Assembly: GCA_004557385.1 (NCBI GenBank)
Contig: SFEA01000025.1
Span: forward strand, 1 to 33,579
Direction: 5' to 3'
DNA length: 33,579 nucleotides
From: Bacteroidales bacterium
GTDB taxonomy: Bacteria > Bacteroidota > Bacteroidia > Bacteroidales > Muribaculaceae
Of the stretch, positions 25,339 through 33,579 are shown piece after piece; positions within the stretch are counted from its first letter, which is position 1; every line of letters starts with the position of its first letter. Position numbers and translations under genes: made by a program. The notes beneath the pieces are model-generated. The model searched no databases and had not been told where the DNA came from. It was given only the letters and a program-made list of their open reading frames with translations.

Positions 25339-26631
25339 GTGAACGAACCGTTAGCTGAAAGGATGCGTCCGACGACGCTCGATGACTACATAGGTCAGAA
25401 GCATTTGGTGGGCGAGGGGGCTGTGATTCGACGTATGATTGAGTCGGGCAACATCTCATCGTTCATCTTGTGGGGTCCACCGGGAGTTGGCAAGACTACG
25501 CTTGCCAAGATTATTGCCGAGCAAACACAGGTGCCGTTCTACACGCTATCGGCAGTTACGTCGGGCGTGAAGGAGGTTCGCGACCTGCTTGAGCGATGTC
25601 GAGCTGATGCATCGAGTGTGTTCTCGAAAGGTCGCCCGGTGCTTTTTATCGATGAAATACACAGGTTCAACAAGTCGCAGCAGGACTCGCTACTCGGTGC
25701 CGTTGAAAACGGTACGGTGACTTTGATAGGTGCCACCACCGAGAACCCATCGTTTGAGGTGATAAGGCCGTTGTTGTCGCGTGCGCAGGTGTATGTGCTC
25801 AAGCCATTGGAAAACAATGATTTGCTTGAATTGCTGCAGCGAGCAATAACAAAAGACCGGGTACTCAGCCAAAAAGGTGTTAAGGTTGAAGAAACCGAGG
25901 CATTGCTGCGCTTCTCGGGCGGTGATGCCCGCAAATTGCTAAACATATTAGACTTGATGCTTCAGGCGCTTGGCGAAGGTGAACCGTTTGTGATAAACGA
26001 CGAGTTGGTGACTGAGCGTTTGCAGCAGAACCCGATGGCATTCGACAAGGATGGCGAGATGCACTACGACATAATATCGGCATTCATTAAATCGATTCGC
26101 GGCAGCGACCCCGATGCTGCCATCTATTGGTTGGCACGCCTGATAGCTGGAGGCGAGGACCCTAAATTCATTGCCCGAAGGCTGGTGATTTCGGCAAGCG
26201 AAGACATAGGTCTTGCCAATCCCAATGCTTTGTTGCTTGCCAATGCAACCTTCGACACCATACATAAAATAGGTTGGCCCGAGGGCCGCATCCCGTTGGC
26301 TGAATGTGTTATTTATCTTGCCACTTCACCCAAAAGCAATTCGGCATATATGGCAATCAATACGGCGCTGCAATATGTTGAACAGACGGGAAACATGCCG
26401 GTGCCGCTGCATCTGCGCAATGCGCCCACCAAATTGATGGAGCAGATGGGTTACGGCTGTGGCTACAAATATGCCCACGATTATCCGGGCAACTTTGTCC
26501 GTCAAAAATTTATGCCCGAAAAATCGGGAAATCCGCAGTTTTGGAATGCAGCTGACAATGCCCAGGAAGCAAAGATGAAGCAGCGCATGGATGCGTTGTG
26601 GGGCGAATGGAGGCAGCAGCAGGGTGAGTGA
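25339..26631 (+). CDS. rarA: Replication-associated recombination protein A (AAA+ ATPase)
   Basis: A 430-residue RarA/MgsA protein, normal length, with a GTG start; the N terminus NEPLAERMRP..LDDYIGQKHLVG is the conserved family opening, so the start is secure. The AAA+ domain has Walker A GPPGVGKT (46-53), Walker B VLFIDEIHRF (101-110) and a sensor ATTENPS. The C-terminal part includes the MgsA tetramerisation region with the GSDPDAAIYWLARLIAGGEDPKFIARRLV-type helices and SEDIGLANP. RarA acts at stalled replication forks, and in related bacteria loads or unloads replication factors near SSB. It lies 68 nt after the antiporter gene; nothing obvious links the two functions. Confidence 0.96.
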   Translation: MNEPLAERMRPTTLDDYIGQKHLVGEGAVIRRMIESGNISSFILWGPPGVGKTTLAKIIAEQTQVPFYTLSAVTSGVKEVRDLLERCRADASSVFSKGRPVLFIDEIHRFNKSQQDSLLGAVENGTVTLIGATTENPSFEVIRPLLSRAQVYVLKPLENNDLLELLQRAITKDRVLSQKGVKVEETEALLRFSGGDARKLLNILDLMLQALGEGEPFVINDELVTERLQQNPMAFDKDGEMHYDIISAFIKSIRGSDPDAAIYWLARLIAGGEDPKFIARRLVISASEDIGLANPNALLLANATFDTIHKIGWPEGRIPLAECVIYLATSPKSNSAYMAINTALQYVEQTGNMPVPLHLRNAPTKLMEQMGYGCGYKYAHDYPGNFVRQKFMPEKSGNPQFWNAADNAQEAKMKQRMDALWGEWRQQQGE

Positions 26632-26726
26632 TAAAGCAAGAATTTTAAACATAATAATTACATTTTTTAGGAGAATGCGACATTTGGAACAACAAAAGTG
26701 AAAAAATAACTAAATGAGCAAAAAAG

Positions 26727-26758
26727 TTTGTTTACGCGATTGATTTTGTGTAACTTTG
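26727..26758 (+). promoter_or_regulatory. Consensus promoter of the etfBA-acd operon
   Basis: TTTG (26727-26730) and TAACTTTG (26751-26758) are 20 nt apart, a full match to the Bacteroidota consensus. Transcription near 26765 leaves a ~100-nt leader before the etfB ATG at 26865. Confidence 0.75.
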
Positions 26759-26772
26759 CACATAAATTGTGT

Positions 26773-26808
26773 TGTTGTGTATTGATGAAGCCTCATCGGC
26801 ACACAACA
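26773..26808 (+). promoter_or_regulatory. Long hairpin in the etfB 5' leader
   Basis: Arms TGTTGTGT (26773-26780) and ACACAACA (26801-26808) pair perfectly. After one A/C mismatch, TTGATGA (26782-26788) pairs with TCATCGG (26793-26799) with two G-U pairs, leaving an AGCC loop. It starts within ~10 nt of the predicted transcript end. No T-run follows, so it is unlikely to be a terminator; it may stabilise the mRNA or bind a regulator. Confidence 0.65.
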
Positions 26809-26864
26809 TTGCAGTGAACAGAAATGCAAAAAAATACATTAATAAAAAACAAATATCTCCAATT

Positions 26865-27737
26865 ATGAGTTTAAACATTGTAGTTTTGGCGAAGCAAGTG
26901 CCAGACACTCGTAATGTAGGCAAAGATGCGATGAAAGCCGACGGCACCATCAACCGTGCAGCGCTTCCTGCAATCTTCAATCCAGAAGACTTGAACGCAT
27001 TGGAACAAGCCTTGCAATTGAAAGATAAGAATCCAGGTTCAACAATCACATTGCTCACAATGGGACTCCCGCGTGCAGCAGAGATTATTCGCGAAAGTTT
27101 ATATCGCGGTGCAGACACTGGTATAGTTTTAACCGACCGTGCATTGGCAGGTGCCGACACTTTGGCAACATCCTACGCCATTGCAACTGCAATCAAGCAT
27201 CTTGGCAAATACGACATCATCCTTGGCGGACGTCAAGCCATCGACGGCGACACTGCACAGGTAGGTCCTCAAGTTGCCGAAAAGTTGGGCTTGCCACAAG
27301 TTACTTATGCCGAAAGCGTGAATGTGGAAGATGGCAAAGCCATTGTTAAGCGACGCTTGGAATCGGGCGTTGAAACCGTAGAATGTCCATTGCCATTGGT
27401 TGTAACTGTCAACGGCAGCGCCGATGCATGCCGCCCACGCAATGCACGCCTTATTCAGAAATATAAATATGCTGTAACACCAAGCGAAAAGGCTACGCTT
27501 GCCGAAGACAAGCTGAAACTTGTTGAAGCACGCGACTTCTTGAACCTTAAGGAATGGGGTGCTGCCGAAATCAATGCCGATTTGGAACAATGCGGTTTGG
27601 CAGGTTCGCCTACAAAGGTTAAAAATGTGGTGAATGTTGTGTTTGTTGCTAAAGAAAGCAAGGTGATTGAAGGCAGCGATGAGGAAGGACTTGAATGCCT
27701 CATCAAGGATTTGATTGCCGAACACACAATTGGTTAA
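26865..27737 (+). CDS. etfB: Electron transfer flavoprotein beta subunit
   Basis: A 290-residue EtfB from ATG 26865. It starts MSLNIVVLAKQVPDT, the standard opening; the frame extends upstream to 26769 but that part passes through the leader hairpin and is not protein-like. A nucleotide-binding signature GRQAIDGDTAQVGP lies at 122-135, and VKRRLESGVETVECPLPLVVTVN contains the EtfB family signature. With EtfA it forms a soluble FAD heterodimer that takes electrons from an acyl-CoA dehydrogenase, here encoded two genes downstream. The order etfB-etfA-acd matches other Bacteroidales. Whether this Etf is of the electron-bifurcating type cannot be told from motifs alone. Codons are strongly biased compared with upstream genes, suggesting high expression. 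Confidence 0.96.
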   Translation: MSLNIVVLAKQVPDTRNVGKDAMKADGTINRAALPAIFNPEDLNALEQALQLKDKNPGSTITLLTMGLPRAAEIIRESLYRGADTGIVLTDRALAGADTLATSYAIATAIKHLGKYDIILGGRQAIDGDTAQVGPQVAEKLGLPQVTYAESVNVEDGKAIVKRRLESGVETVECPLPLVVTVNGSADACRPRNARLIQKYKYAVTPSEKATLAEDKLKLVEARDFLNLKEWGAAEINADLEQCGLAGSPTKVKNVVNVVFVAKESKVIEGSDEEGLECLIKDLIAEHTIG

Positions 27738-27768
27738 TAGTAACAATTTCAAAATAATTTTCAGAAAA

Positions 27769-28797
27769 ATGGCAGACAACAATAATTTAATAGTATATTG
27801 CGAATACGACGAAGGCAAAGTTGCTGATGTTAGTTTGGAATTGCTTACAAAGGGTCGCAAGCTTGCCACTGAACTTGGCGTAAAGCTTGAGGCTTTGGTT
27901 ATTGGCGACAAGCTTGAGGGTATTGAAGACCAAGTGTTTCCATTTGGTGTTGACGTTGTTTACAAGGTTGAAGATGCACGTCTCTATCCTTATACATCGC
28001 TTCCTCACTCGTCGATAGTGATTAATTTGTTCCGCGAAATCAAGCCACAAATTTGCTTGATGGGAGCAACCACCATAGGCCGTGACCTTGGTCCACGCGT
28101 TTCGTCGTGCTTGCACAGCGGTTTGACAGCCGACTGCACATCGCTTGAAATCGGACCTCACACCGACCCAAAGACCGGCAAGGAATATGAAAACTTGCTC
28201 TATCAGATTCGTCCTGCATTTGGTGGCAACATCGTTGCTACAATCGTCAACCCAGAATGCCGTCCACAAATGGCAACTGTTCGTGAAGGCGTGATGAAGA
28301 AGGAAGTGTTCGATGCAAACTACAAGGGCGAAGTTGTAAACCTCGATGCAAACAAGTATGTTGATGCTGAGAGCTTTGTTGTGAAGATTATCGACCGTCA
28401 TATCGAAAAGTCGAAAATCAACATCAAGAATGCTTCGATTATTGTTGCCGGTGGTTATGGCATGGGCAGCAAAGAGGGCTTTGACATGCTTTATGAACTT
28501 GCCGACACTCTTGGCGCCGAAGTTGGTGCCTCGCGTGCAGCAGTTGATGCCGGTTACTGCGAACACGAACGCCAGATTGGACAAACAGGTGTTACCGTTC
28601 GTCCTAAGCTCTATATCGCATGCGGTATTTCTGGACAGATTCAGCACATCGCCGGCATGCAGGATAGCTCAATCGTTATTTCAATCAACAACGACCCGAA
28701 CGCTCCAATCAACGCGATTGCCGATTATGTGATTAACGGCGACGTTGAGCAAGTGATACCTCGCTTGATTAAGTATTATAAAAAGAACTCTAAGTAA
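27769..28797 (+). CDS. etfA: Electron transfer flavoprotein alpha subunit
   Basis: A 342-residue EtfA starting at ATG 27769 (MADNNNLIVYCEY), 31 nt after etfB; the frame is open from 27715 but overlaps the end of etfB. The N-terminal alpha/beta domain includes GATTIGRDLGPR (99-110). The C-terminal FAD domain has AGGYGMGSKEGF (227-238), GASRAAVDAGY (253-263), GQTGVTVRP (271-279) and SGQIQH (288-293), where SGAIQH is the commonest form. It binds the FAD that passes electrons between the dehydrogenase and an acceptor. It is co-transcribed with etfB, and the acyl-CoA dehydrogenase follows after 17 nt. Confidence 0.96.
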   Translation: MADNNNLIVYCEYDEGKVADVSLELLTKGRKLATELGVKLEALVIGDKLEGIEDQVFPFGVDVVYKVEDARLYPYTSLPHSSIVINLFREIKPQICLMGATTIGRDLGPRVSSCLHSGLTADCTSLEIGPHTDPKTGKEYENLLYQIRPAFGGNIVATIVNPECRPQMATVREGVMKKEVFDANYKGEVVNLDANKYVDAESFVVKIIDRHIEKSKINIKNASIIVAGGYGMGSKEGFDMLYELADTLGAEVGASRAAVDAGYCEHERQIGQTGVTVRPKLYIACGISGQIQHIAGMQDSSIVISINNDPNAPINAIADYVINGDVEQVIPRLIKYYKKNSK

Positions 28798-28814
28798 ATA
28801 AACATAAGACAGAA

Positions 28815-30521
28815 ATGGCTAATTTTTATACCGACAATAAAGCGCTTCAATATCACCTCAACCATCCGTTGATGAAAAGAATCGTTGCGCTCAAGGAACG
28901 CAACTTTGTTGATTGCGAAAAATATGACTATGCACCAATCGACTTTGAAGATGCGATGGACTCGTATCGTAAGGTGCTTGAGATTGCTGGCGAATTGGCT
29001 GCAGAGGTGATTGCCCCAAATGCCGAATCGGTAGATGCCGAAGGTCCTCACGTGATTGACGGTCATGTTAAATATGCCGAAGGTACACAAAAGAACCTCG
29101 ATGCAATCAACCAAGCCGGCATGATGGGCATTTCGCTGCCACGTCGCTATAACGGCTTGAACTTCTCGATTGTTCCTTACATTATGGCAAACGACATTGT
29201 GAGCCGTGCCGATGCAGCTTTCGAGAATGTTTGGGGTTTGCAGGACTGCGCTGAAACTATCTACGAATTTGCTGATGAGGACCAGAAGCAACGCTTTCTC
29301 ACCCGCGTTAGCGCAGGCGAAACAATGGCAATGGACCTCACTGAGCCAGATGCCGGTAGCGACTTGCAAGCTGTTATGCTCAAGGCTACATATAACGAAG
29401 CCGATGGCACTTGGCGCTTGAACGGCGTTAAGCGTTTCATCACTAACGGCGACGCACACATTGCGCTTGTACTTGCTCGCTCTGAAGAGGGCACAAAGGA
29501 CGGTCGCGGTCTTTCGATGTTCATCTACGACCGCAACGATGGTGGCGTGATTGTTCGCCGCATCGAGCACAAGCTTGGCATCAAGGGTAGTCCGACATGC
29601 GAATTGGTGTTCAAGAACGCTAAGGCTGAACTTGTTGGCTCGCGCAAATTGGGTCTTATCAAATATGTGATGGCTCTTATGAACTGCGCTCGTCTGGGCA
29701 TTGCATCGCAATCGGTGGGCATCAGCGAAGCTGCTTATCGCGAAGCTGTTGCTTATGCCAACGACCGCAAGCAATTTGGCAAGGCTATCATCGAATTCCC
29801 TGCTGTGGCTGAAATGATTGCCAACATCAAGGCTAAGCTCGATGCTTCGCGTGCATTGCTTTATGAAACAGCTCGTTTTGTTGACATGACAAAGATTCTT
29901 GAAGATATCGCTCGTGAACGCACACTCACTCCCGACGAACGTGCCGAGATGAAGCATTATTCGCGCCTTGCAACTGCCTACACTCCGCTCACTAAGGGCA
30001 TGGGCAGCGAATTCTGTAATCAGAATGCTTACGACTGCATTCAGGTGCATGGTGGTAGCGGTTTCATGAAGGATTATGCTTGCGAACGCATCTATCGTGA
30101 CGCTCGCATCACTTCGATTTACGAAGGCACTACTCAGTTGCAGGTTGTTGCTGCAATCGGTAATGTAACTAAGGGTGTGTATGCCGACCAAATGGCTGAA
30201 TATGCAGCTGTTGAGGTGAGCGAGGCTATGAAGCCACTCCAAGCAAAAGTGAATGCTTTGGCTGACCAATATCGCGAAATCGTTGCAAAAATCGACACTA
30301 CTAACAAGCAATATTTCGACCTTCAAGCACGTCGCTTGGTTGAGACTGCCGGTCATGTGATTATGGCATATTTGCTTGTGAACGATGCTTCGAATGCTCC
30401 TGAATTGTTCGAGGGCAGTGCTAAGGTGTATGTTAACTATGCCGAAGGCGAAATTGCCAAGAACATGAAGATGCTTGAGGGCATTGTTGCCGACGACTTG
30501 GCTGCTTATGGCATCAAGTAA
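28815..30521 (+). CDS. Acyl-CoA dehydrogenase, long form with C-terminal helical extension
   Basis: A 568-residue FAD acyl-CoA dehydrogenase, longer than the usual ~380 because of an N-terminal ~35-residue arm and a ~115-residue helical C-terminal extension. The middle domain has MDLTEPDAGSD (173-183), the substrate/FAD loop IKGSPTCEL (256-264) and NDRKQFGKAI (316-325). VHGGSGFMKDY (411-421) is followed by IYEGTTQLQ, where Glu437 is the expected catalytic base. It probably oxidises, or in gut anaerobes reduces enoyl forms of, short or medium acyl-CoA with EtfAB as partner; chain length is not determined. It is the last gene of the etfB-etfA unit, with a hairpin terminator 28 nt beyond the stop. 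Strongly biased codons match the etf genes. Confidence 0.92.
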   Translation: MANFYTDNKALQYHLNHPLMKRIVALKERNFVDCEKYDYAPIDFEDAMDSYRKVLEIAGELAAEVIAPNAESVDAEGPHVIDGHVKYAEGTQKNLDAINQAGMMGISLPRRYNGLNFSIVPYIMANDIVSRADAAFENVWGLQDCAETIYEFADEDQKQRFLTRVSAGETMAMDLTEPDAGSDLQAVMLKATYNEADGTWRLNGVKRFITNGDAHIALVLARSEEGTKDGRGLSMFIYDRNDGGVIVRRIEHKLGIKGSPTCELVFKNAKAELVGSRKLGLIKYVMALMNCARLGIASQSVGISEAAYREAVAYANDRKQFGKAIIEFPAVAEMIANIKAKLDASRALLYETARFVDMTKILEDIARERTLTPDERAEMKHYSRLATAYTPLTKGMGSEFCNQNAYDCIQVHGGSGFMKDYACERIYRDARITSIYEGTTQLQVVAAIGNVTKGVYADQMAEYAAVEVSEAMKPLQAKVNALADQYREIVAKIDTTNKQYFDLQARRLVETAGHVIMAYLLVNDASNAPELFEGSAKVYVNYAEGEIAKNMKMLEGIVADDLAAYGIK

Positions 30522-30548
30522 TTGATTATTCTAAAAGATTTCAATAAC

Positions 30549-30586
30549 ATCGCAGTGGGGCTTGTGCTCTGCTGCGATTTCTTTTC
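30549..30586 (+). terminator. Rho-independent terminator of the etfBA-acd operon
   Basis: Arms ATCGCAG (30549-30555) and CTGCGAT (30572-30578) pair around a GC-rich partly foldable loop, followed by TTCTTTTC. It lies 28 nt after the acyl-CoA dehydrogenase stop. Confidence 0.7.
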
Positions 30587-30606
30587 TCCCGATTTTGAAT
30601 AATTAA

Positions 30607-30640
30607 CGAGGGGCATTTTGCTCGCGCAGATGCCCCCTCG
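30607..30640. repeat. GC-rich hairpin in the gap before the DPP IV gene
   Basis: CGAGGGGCAT (30607-30616) pairs with ATGCCCCCTCG (30630-30640) over ten base pairs with one bulged C. There is no T-run after it on either strand, so it may be a second transcript-end structure or part of an RNA element rather than a classical terminator. Confidence 0.65.
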
Positions 30641-30998
30641 CTATGATTGATGATGAATGAATAGGGCTACGATAATCGCTATATCTTTCGCTTCGCGCGT
30701 GGGTTGGGATTATTGGAAAATTATGCCATCATGAGATTTCAAAATTTCCCGTTGTAGCCGCTATTGTCTGAATTACACAAATCTAACCTTTACTTAATCA
30801 TAAAAAACTGTAGTTGAACCTGAATTGATAACCTTTGCATAATATTAACATCGGTGTGGTTGAAAAAGTTCATTGCAGATTGCGAGTAATGGCGAATATA
30901 TGTGAGAAAATGTGTAAATTTGTGGGAAGAAAGCCATGTGAATGTATGCGTGGCAATATTTTTAAGAAACATATAAACGTAAAATTTTTTATAACGAA

Positions 30999-33170
30999 AT
31001 GAAGAGATTTGTATTTCTGATTGTTACACTGTTGTCGGTGGCTTGTGTATTTGCCGAGGAATTCACCTTGCGCGATGCAGTGCTGTGGCAGGGTAAGAAA
31101 GGCATTGGCGCAGTTTTGCCGTCGGTTGATGGCGAAAGCTATTATCAGCTGCGCGGCGGCGATAAGGTGGTGAAAGTGTCGTTTAAGACGGGTAATGAGC
31201 AGGTGATTTTCGATTCGTCTACGGCACGCGATTGCAACATATCGCAATGGAGCGGTTTTGAGATGGCGCCCGACGAAAGCAAAATATTGCTTTACACCAA
31301 TTACGAAGCAATCTATCGTCATTCGTTTCGAGCCGATTATTATGTTTATGAAATCCGTCATAATAAACTCACCAAGTTGAGCGAAGCCGGTAGAGAAGAA
31401 ATTGCCACTTTCTCGCCCGATGCTCGCATGGTTGCCTTTGTGCACGACAACAATATATATATCAAGAAACTTGATTATGGCACACAGGTGGCGGTGACTA
31501 CCGACGGAAAAAAGAATAATGTGATAAATGGTGTGCCCGACTGGGTTTATCAAGAAGAGCTTGATTTGCTCAATGGTATGGCATGGTCGCCCGACAACCT
31601 TACGCTGTCGTTTATCCGTTGGGATGAATCGAATGTGAAAACATATCCATTGCAGATGTATCACGGAGCGTGCAACCCAATCAAGGAAAACGAACTCTAT
31701 CCGGGCATGTACGAATATAAGTATCCAAAGGCTGGGTGCGACAATTCGGTGGTGAGCGTGCTGAGCTACGACGTTGAGAACCGCACCGTAAAGTCGATGA
31801 ATATACCAATGACCAAGGACGATTATGTTGCTAAGATTGTATATGGCAAAACTCCTGAACGATTGATGGTGACTAAGCTTAATCGCCATCAGAACGAGGT
31901 GTCGTTGTATGCCGTGAATCCGCGCTCTACTGTGGCAAAACTCATCTATACTGAAAAAAGCGATACTTGGGTTGATTTTTCGATGGTGGCAAATGCGGTT
32001 TATTACGACGATTTCTTTGTGCTACGAAGCGAAAAGAGCGGTTGGACACATCTCTACCAGTATTCAAATAGCGGTTCACTGATGCGTCAGCTTACAAATG
32101 GCAATTGGAATGTGACTGCATATTATGGATATAATCCGTTGAACAAGACTTTCTATTTCCAGTCGACGCAGGTGAGTCCGCTCGACCGCACAATCGCAAA
32201 GGTTGATGCAAAGGGTGTTGTAAGCACTATTGTGAACGGCGCTGGCACATATTCAGCCACATTCAGCGGCAATATGGCTTATTACATTCAGAACTTCAGC
32301 GATGCAAAGACTCCAAATCAGTATCGTGTCATTAACATGGCAACAGGCAAAAAGGTGCGCGACTTGCAGCTAAACGAGGAATATGCCGAGAAATACACTG
32401 GCAGCAACGTGCCAAAACGCGAGTTTTTCCAATTCGAAAGCGATGGCAACATGCTCAACGGCTATATGATTAAGCCTCTTGGATTCAATTCAAGTAAGCG
32501 CTATCCGGTGATTATGTCGCAATATAGCGGACCGGGTTCGCAGATGGTTAAGAATAGCTGGAAAGTGGATTGGGAAGAGTATTTTGCAACTCAAGGCTAT
32601 ATTGTGGTGTGTGTTGACGGACGCGGAACCGGATTTCGTGGCAAAGCATTTGAGAGTGCTGTGTATATGAAGTTAGGTCAGCTTGAAACTGTCGACCAAA
32701 TTGCCGCTGCCAAGTATATGGCGTCGCAACCCTATGTCGATGCTAAGCATATTGGCATCTGGGGCTGGAGTTTTGGCGGATATGAGGTGCTTATGGCAAT
32801 GTCGCAAACTGATAGCCCGTATGCTGCCGGCGTTGCAATTGCTCCGGTCACCGATTGGCGTTTCTACGACTCGATTTACACCGAGCGTTTTATGCGCACG
32901 CCTAACGAAAACGAGAACGGATATAACCAGGGTTCGCCATTGAAGCGCATTGGCAAGCAAAAGGGTAGACTGCTGATTATGGCAGGAACAGCCGACGACA
33001 ATGTGCACATCACCAACACATATCAGTATGCAGCTGAAATGACTCAGCAGAACAAGATGTTCGACATGATGGTGTTCTTGAATATGAATCATTCGATTAA
33101 CGGCTGCGAAACCCGTGTGCCGTTATACATGAAGGTGCTTGAGTTTTTCAATAACAATCTGAAGAAATAA
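30999..33170 (+). CDS. Dipeptidyl peptidase IV (S9B family), secreted
   Basis: A 723-residue prolyl dipeptidyl peptidase, the length usual for Bacteroidales DPP IV. Residues 1-19 are a signal peptide (ending CVFA). A beta-propeller domain spans ~40-470 and contains DWVYQEE (181-187), whose Glu186-Glu187 pair anchors the substrate N terminus. The alpha/beta-hydrolase domain carries GWSFGGY with nucleophile Ser591, GTADDNVH with Asp666 and MNHSI with His698, a complete triad; the Phe after Ser replaces the commoner Tyr. It removes X-Pro or X-Ala dipeptides in the periplasm and supports peptide use or host-protein breakdown. It follows a 477-bp gap and so has its own promoter; miaA starts 22 nt after it and may be co-transcribed. 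Confidence 0.95.
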   Translation: MKRFVFLIVTLLSVACVFAEEFTLRDAVLWQGKKGIGAVLPSVDGESYYQLRGGDKVVKVSFKTGNEQVIFDSSTARDCNISQWSGFEMAPDESKILLYTNYEAIYRHSFRADYYVYEIRHNKLTKLSEAGREEIATFSPDARMVAFVHDNNIYIKKLDYGTQVAVTTDGKKNNVINGVPDWVYQEELDLLNGMAWSPDNLTLSFIRWDESNVKTYPLQMYHGACNPIKENELYPGMYEYKYPKAGCDNSVVSVLSYDVENRTVKSMNIPMTKDDYVAKIVYGKTPERLMVTKLNRHQNEVSLYAVNPRSTVAKLIYTEKSDTWVDFSMVANAVYYDDFFVLRSEKSGWTHLYQYSNSGSLMRQLTNGNWNVTAYYGYNPLNKTFYFQSTQVSPLDRTIAKVDAKGVVSTIVNGAGTYSATFSGNMAYYIQNFSDAKTPNQYRVINMATGKKVRDLQLNEEYAEKYTGSNVPKREFFQFESDGNMLNGYMIKPLGFNSSKRYPVIMSQYSGPGSQMVKNSWKVDWEEYFATQGYIVVCVDGRGTGFRGKAFESAVYMKLGQLETVDQIAAAKYMASQPYVDAKHIGIWGWSFGGYEVLMAMSQTDSPYAAGVAIAPVTDWRFYDSIYTERFMRTPNENENGYNQGSPLKRIGKQKGRLLIMAGTADDNVHITNTYQYAAEMTQQNKMFDMMVFLNMNHSINGCETRVPLYMKVLEFFNNNLKK

Positions 33171-33192
33171 AATAAACGGTCGGCAAACAGAG

Positions 33193-33579
33193 ATGACGGC
33201 AGATAGTGACAAGTTGTATGTGATTACGGGACCCACAGCCTCAGGCAAGACCTCAAAGGCTGTGGCACTTGCTCGTGCAATCGATGCAGAGATTATTAGC
33301 GCCGATTCGCGACAGGTGTATCGTGGTATGGACATCGGAACCGGCAAGGACTTGGAGGATTATGGCGACGTGCCTTATCACTTGATTGACATTTGCGACG
33401 CCGGCTACAAATACAACCTATATCAATATCTTCGCGACTATCGAGCTGCGTATAACGACATAAGGGCACGAGGCAAACGCGTGGTGCTGTGTGGTGGTAC
33501 AGGCTTGTATGTGGAGAGTGTGCTAAAAGGCATTCAGCTGCCCGAGGTGCCTGAAAACAAGGAGCTGCGTAAGCAACTT
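33193..33579 (+). CDS. miaA: tRNA dimethylallyltransferase, 5' part (runs off window end)
   Basis: The frame is open from ATG 33193 to the last base, giving 129 residues of the N-terminal half. It carries the P-loop GPTASGKT (13-20), ISADSRQVYRGMDIGTGK (the MiaA substrate-loop signature, ~40-57), YHLID and CGGTGLYVESVL (~110-121). These are diagnostic of MiaA, which transfers a dimethylallyl group to A37 of tRNAs reading UNN codons. It starts 22 nt after the DPP IV stop, probably in the same transcript. The 3' end lies outside the window, so completeness cannot be judged. Confidence 0.95.
   Translation, partial: MTADSDKLYVITGPTASGKTSKAVALARAIDAEIISADSRQVYRGMDIGTGKDLEDYGDVPYHLIDICDAGYKYNLYQYLRDYRAAYNDIRARGKRVVLCGGTGLYVESVLKGIQLPEVPENKELRKQL

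Larger units (their letters stand above)
30522..30998. other. Intergenic region between the acyl-CoA dehydrogenase and DPP IV genes
   Basis: This 477-bp gap holds the operon terminator (30549-30586) and a GC-rich hairpin (30607-30640). Two imperfect promoter candidates for the downstream gene are visible: TAACCTTTG (30829-30837, one base too long) and TAAATTTG (30915-30922, no -33 partner). No ORF over 60 codons looks real and no tRNA was recognised. Confidence 0.5.

Noticed and set aside
26675..26701. Nine-codon ORF (MRHLEQQQK) after an AGGAGA sequence downstream of rarA
   Set aside because: Too short, the purine stretch runs into the ATG with no proper spacing, and it lies before the etfB transcription start.
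26769..26864. Upstream extension of etfB
   Set aside because: It runs through the leader hairpin, and the family N terminus begins exactly at ATG 26865.
28776..30356. A 526-codon open frame antisense to the acyl-CoA dehydrogenase gene
   Set aside because: It mirrors the strongly codon-biased sense gene, has no recognisable motifs, and the sense product is a clear enzyme. Similar antisense shadows occur over tamB (1790-2908) and etfA (27787-28647).
30607..30640. GC-rich hairpin as a classical terminator
   Set aside because: No T-run follows on either strand, and a better terminator (30549-30586) lies just upstream.

Overview
The window looks like a chromosomal segment of a gut-type Bacteroidales bacterium, plausibly Muribaculaceae or a relative; the family assignment is an inference. 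Supporting signs are a TamB gene followed by a lipoprotein-type TamA homologue (TamL), secreted GH20, NPP and DPP IV enzymes, a PepSY-like lipoprotein, an etfB-etfA-acyl-CoA dehydrogenase operon, and several promoters of the Bacteroidota type (TTTG, about 20 nt, TAnnTTTG). No tRNA, rRNA, insertion sequence, integrase or CRISPR array was seen.

Layout. 1-6288 (+): the 3' part of tamB, interrupted by an exact 17-bp tandem duplication that shifts the frame, then tamL; these act in outer-membrane assembly and envelope homeostasis. 6324-6367: a two-way terminator. 6397-8441 (-): an APH-fold sugar-kinase-like gene and a membrane-anchored glycerophosphodiester phosphodiesterase. 8484-15282: the accessory-looking part. 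A 1344-aa P-loop NTPase of STAND/NACHT type (-) faces a two-gene operon (+) encoding a PF01637-type ATPase and an unknown protein with two C-terminal membrane helices. The 295-bp gap between them holds facing promoters, a long inverted repeat overlapping one promoter, and a GAAA-loop palindrome. This is the best candidate here for an undescribed, possibly defensive, system.

15286-18969 (-): a secreted NPP-type phosphodiesterase downstream of mutS2. 19337-19654 (+): an orphan 105-aa one-helix protein. 19829-21589 (+): a secreted 5'-nucleotidase. 21623-23704 (-): a PepSY-like lipoprotein and a GH20 beta-N-acetylhexosaminidase. 23945-25270 (+): an NhaC-family antiporter. 25339-26631 (+): rarA. 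26865-30521 (+): etfB, etfA and an acyl-CoA dehydrogenase from one strong promoter with a structured leader. 30999-33170 (+): dipeptidyl peptidase IV. 33193-end (+): 5' part of miaA.

Taken together, the flanking genes are ordinary Bacteroidales core and scavenging functions: periplasmic phosphoester, peptide and hexosamine breakdown, envelope assembly, DNA maintenance and acyl-CoA redox. They surround one accessory NTPase/membrane-protein module. Similarity calls were made by eye from motifs, without any database search.
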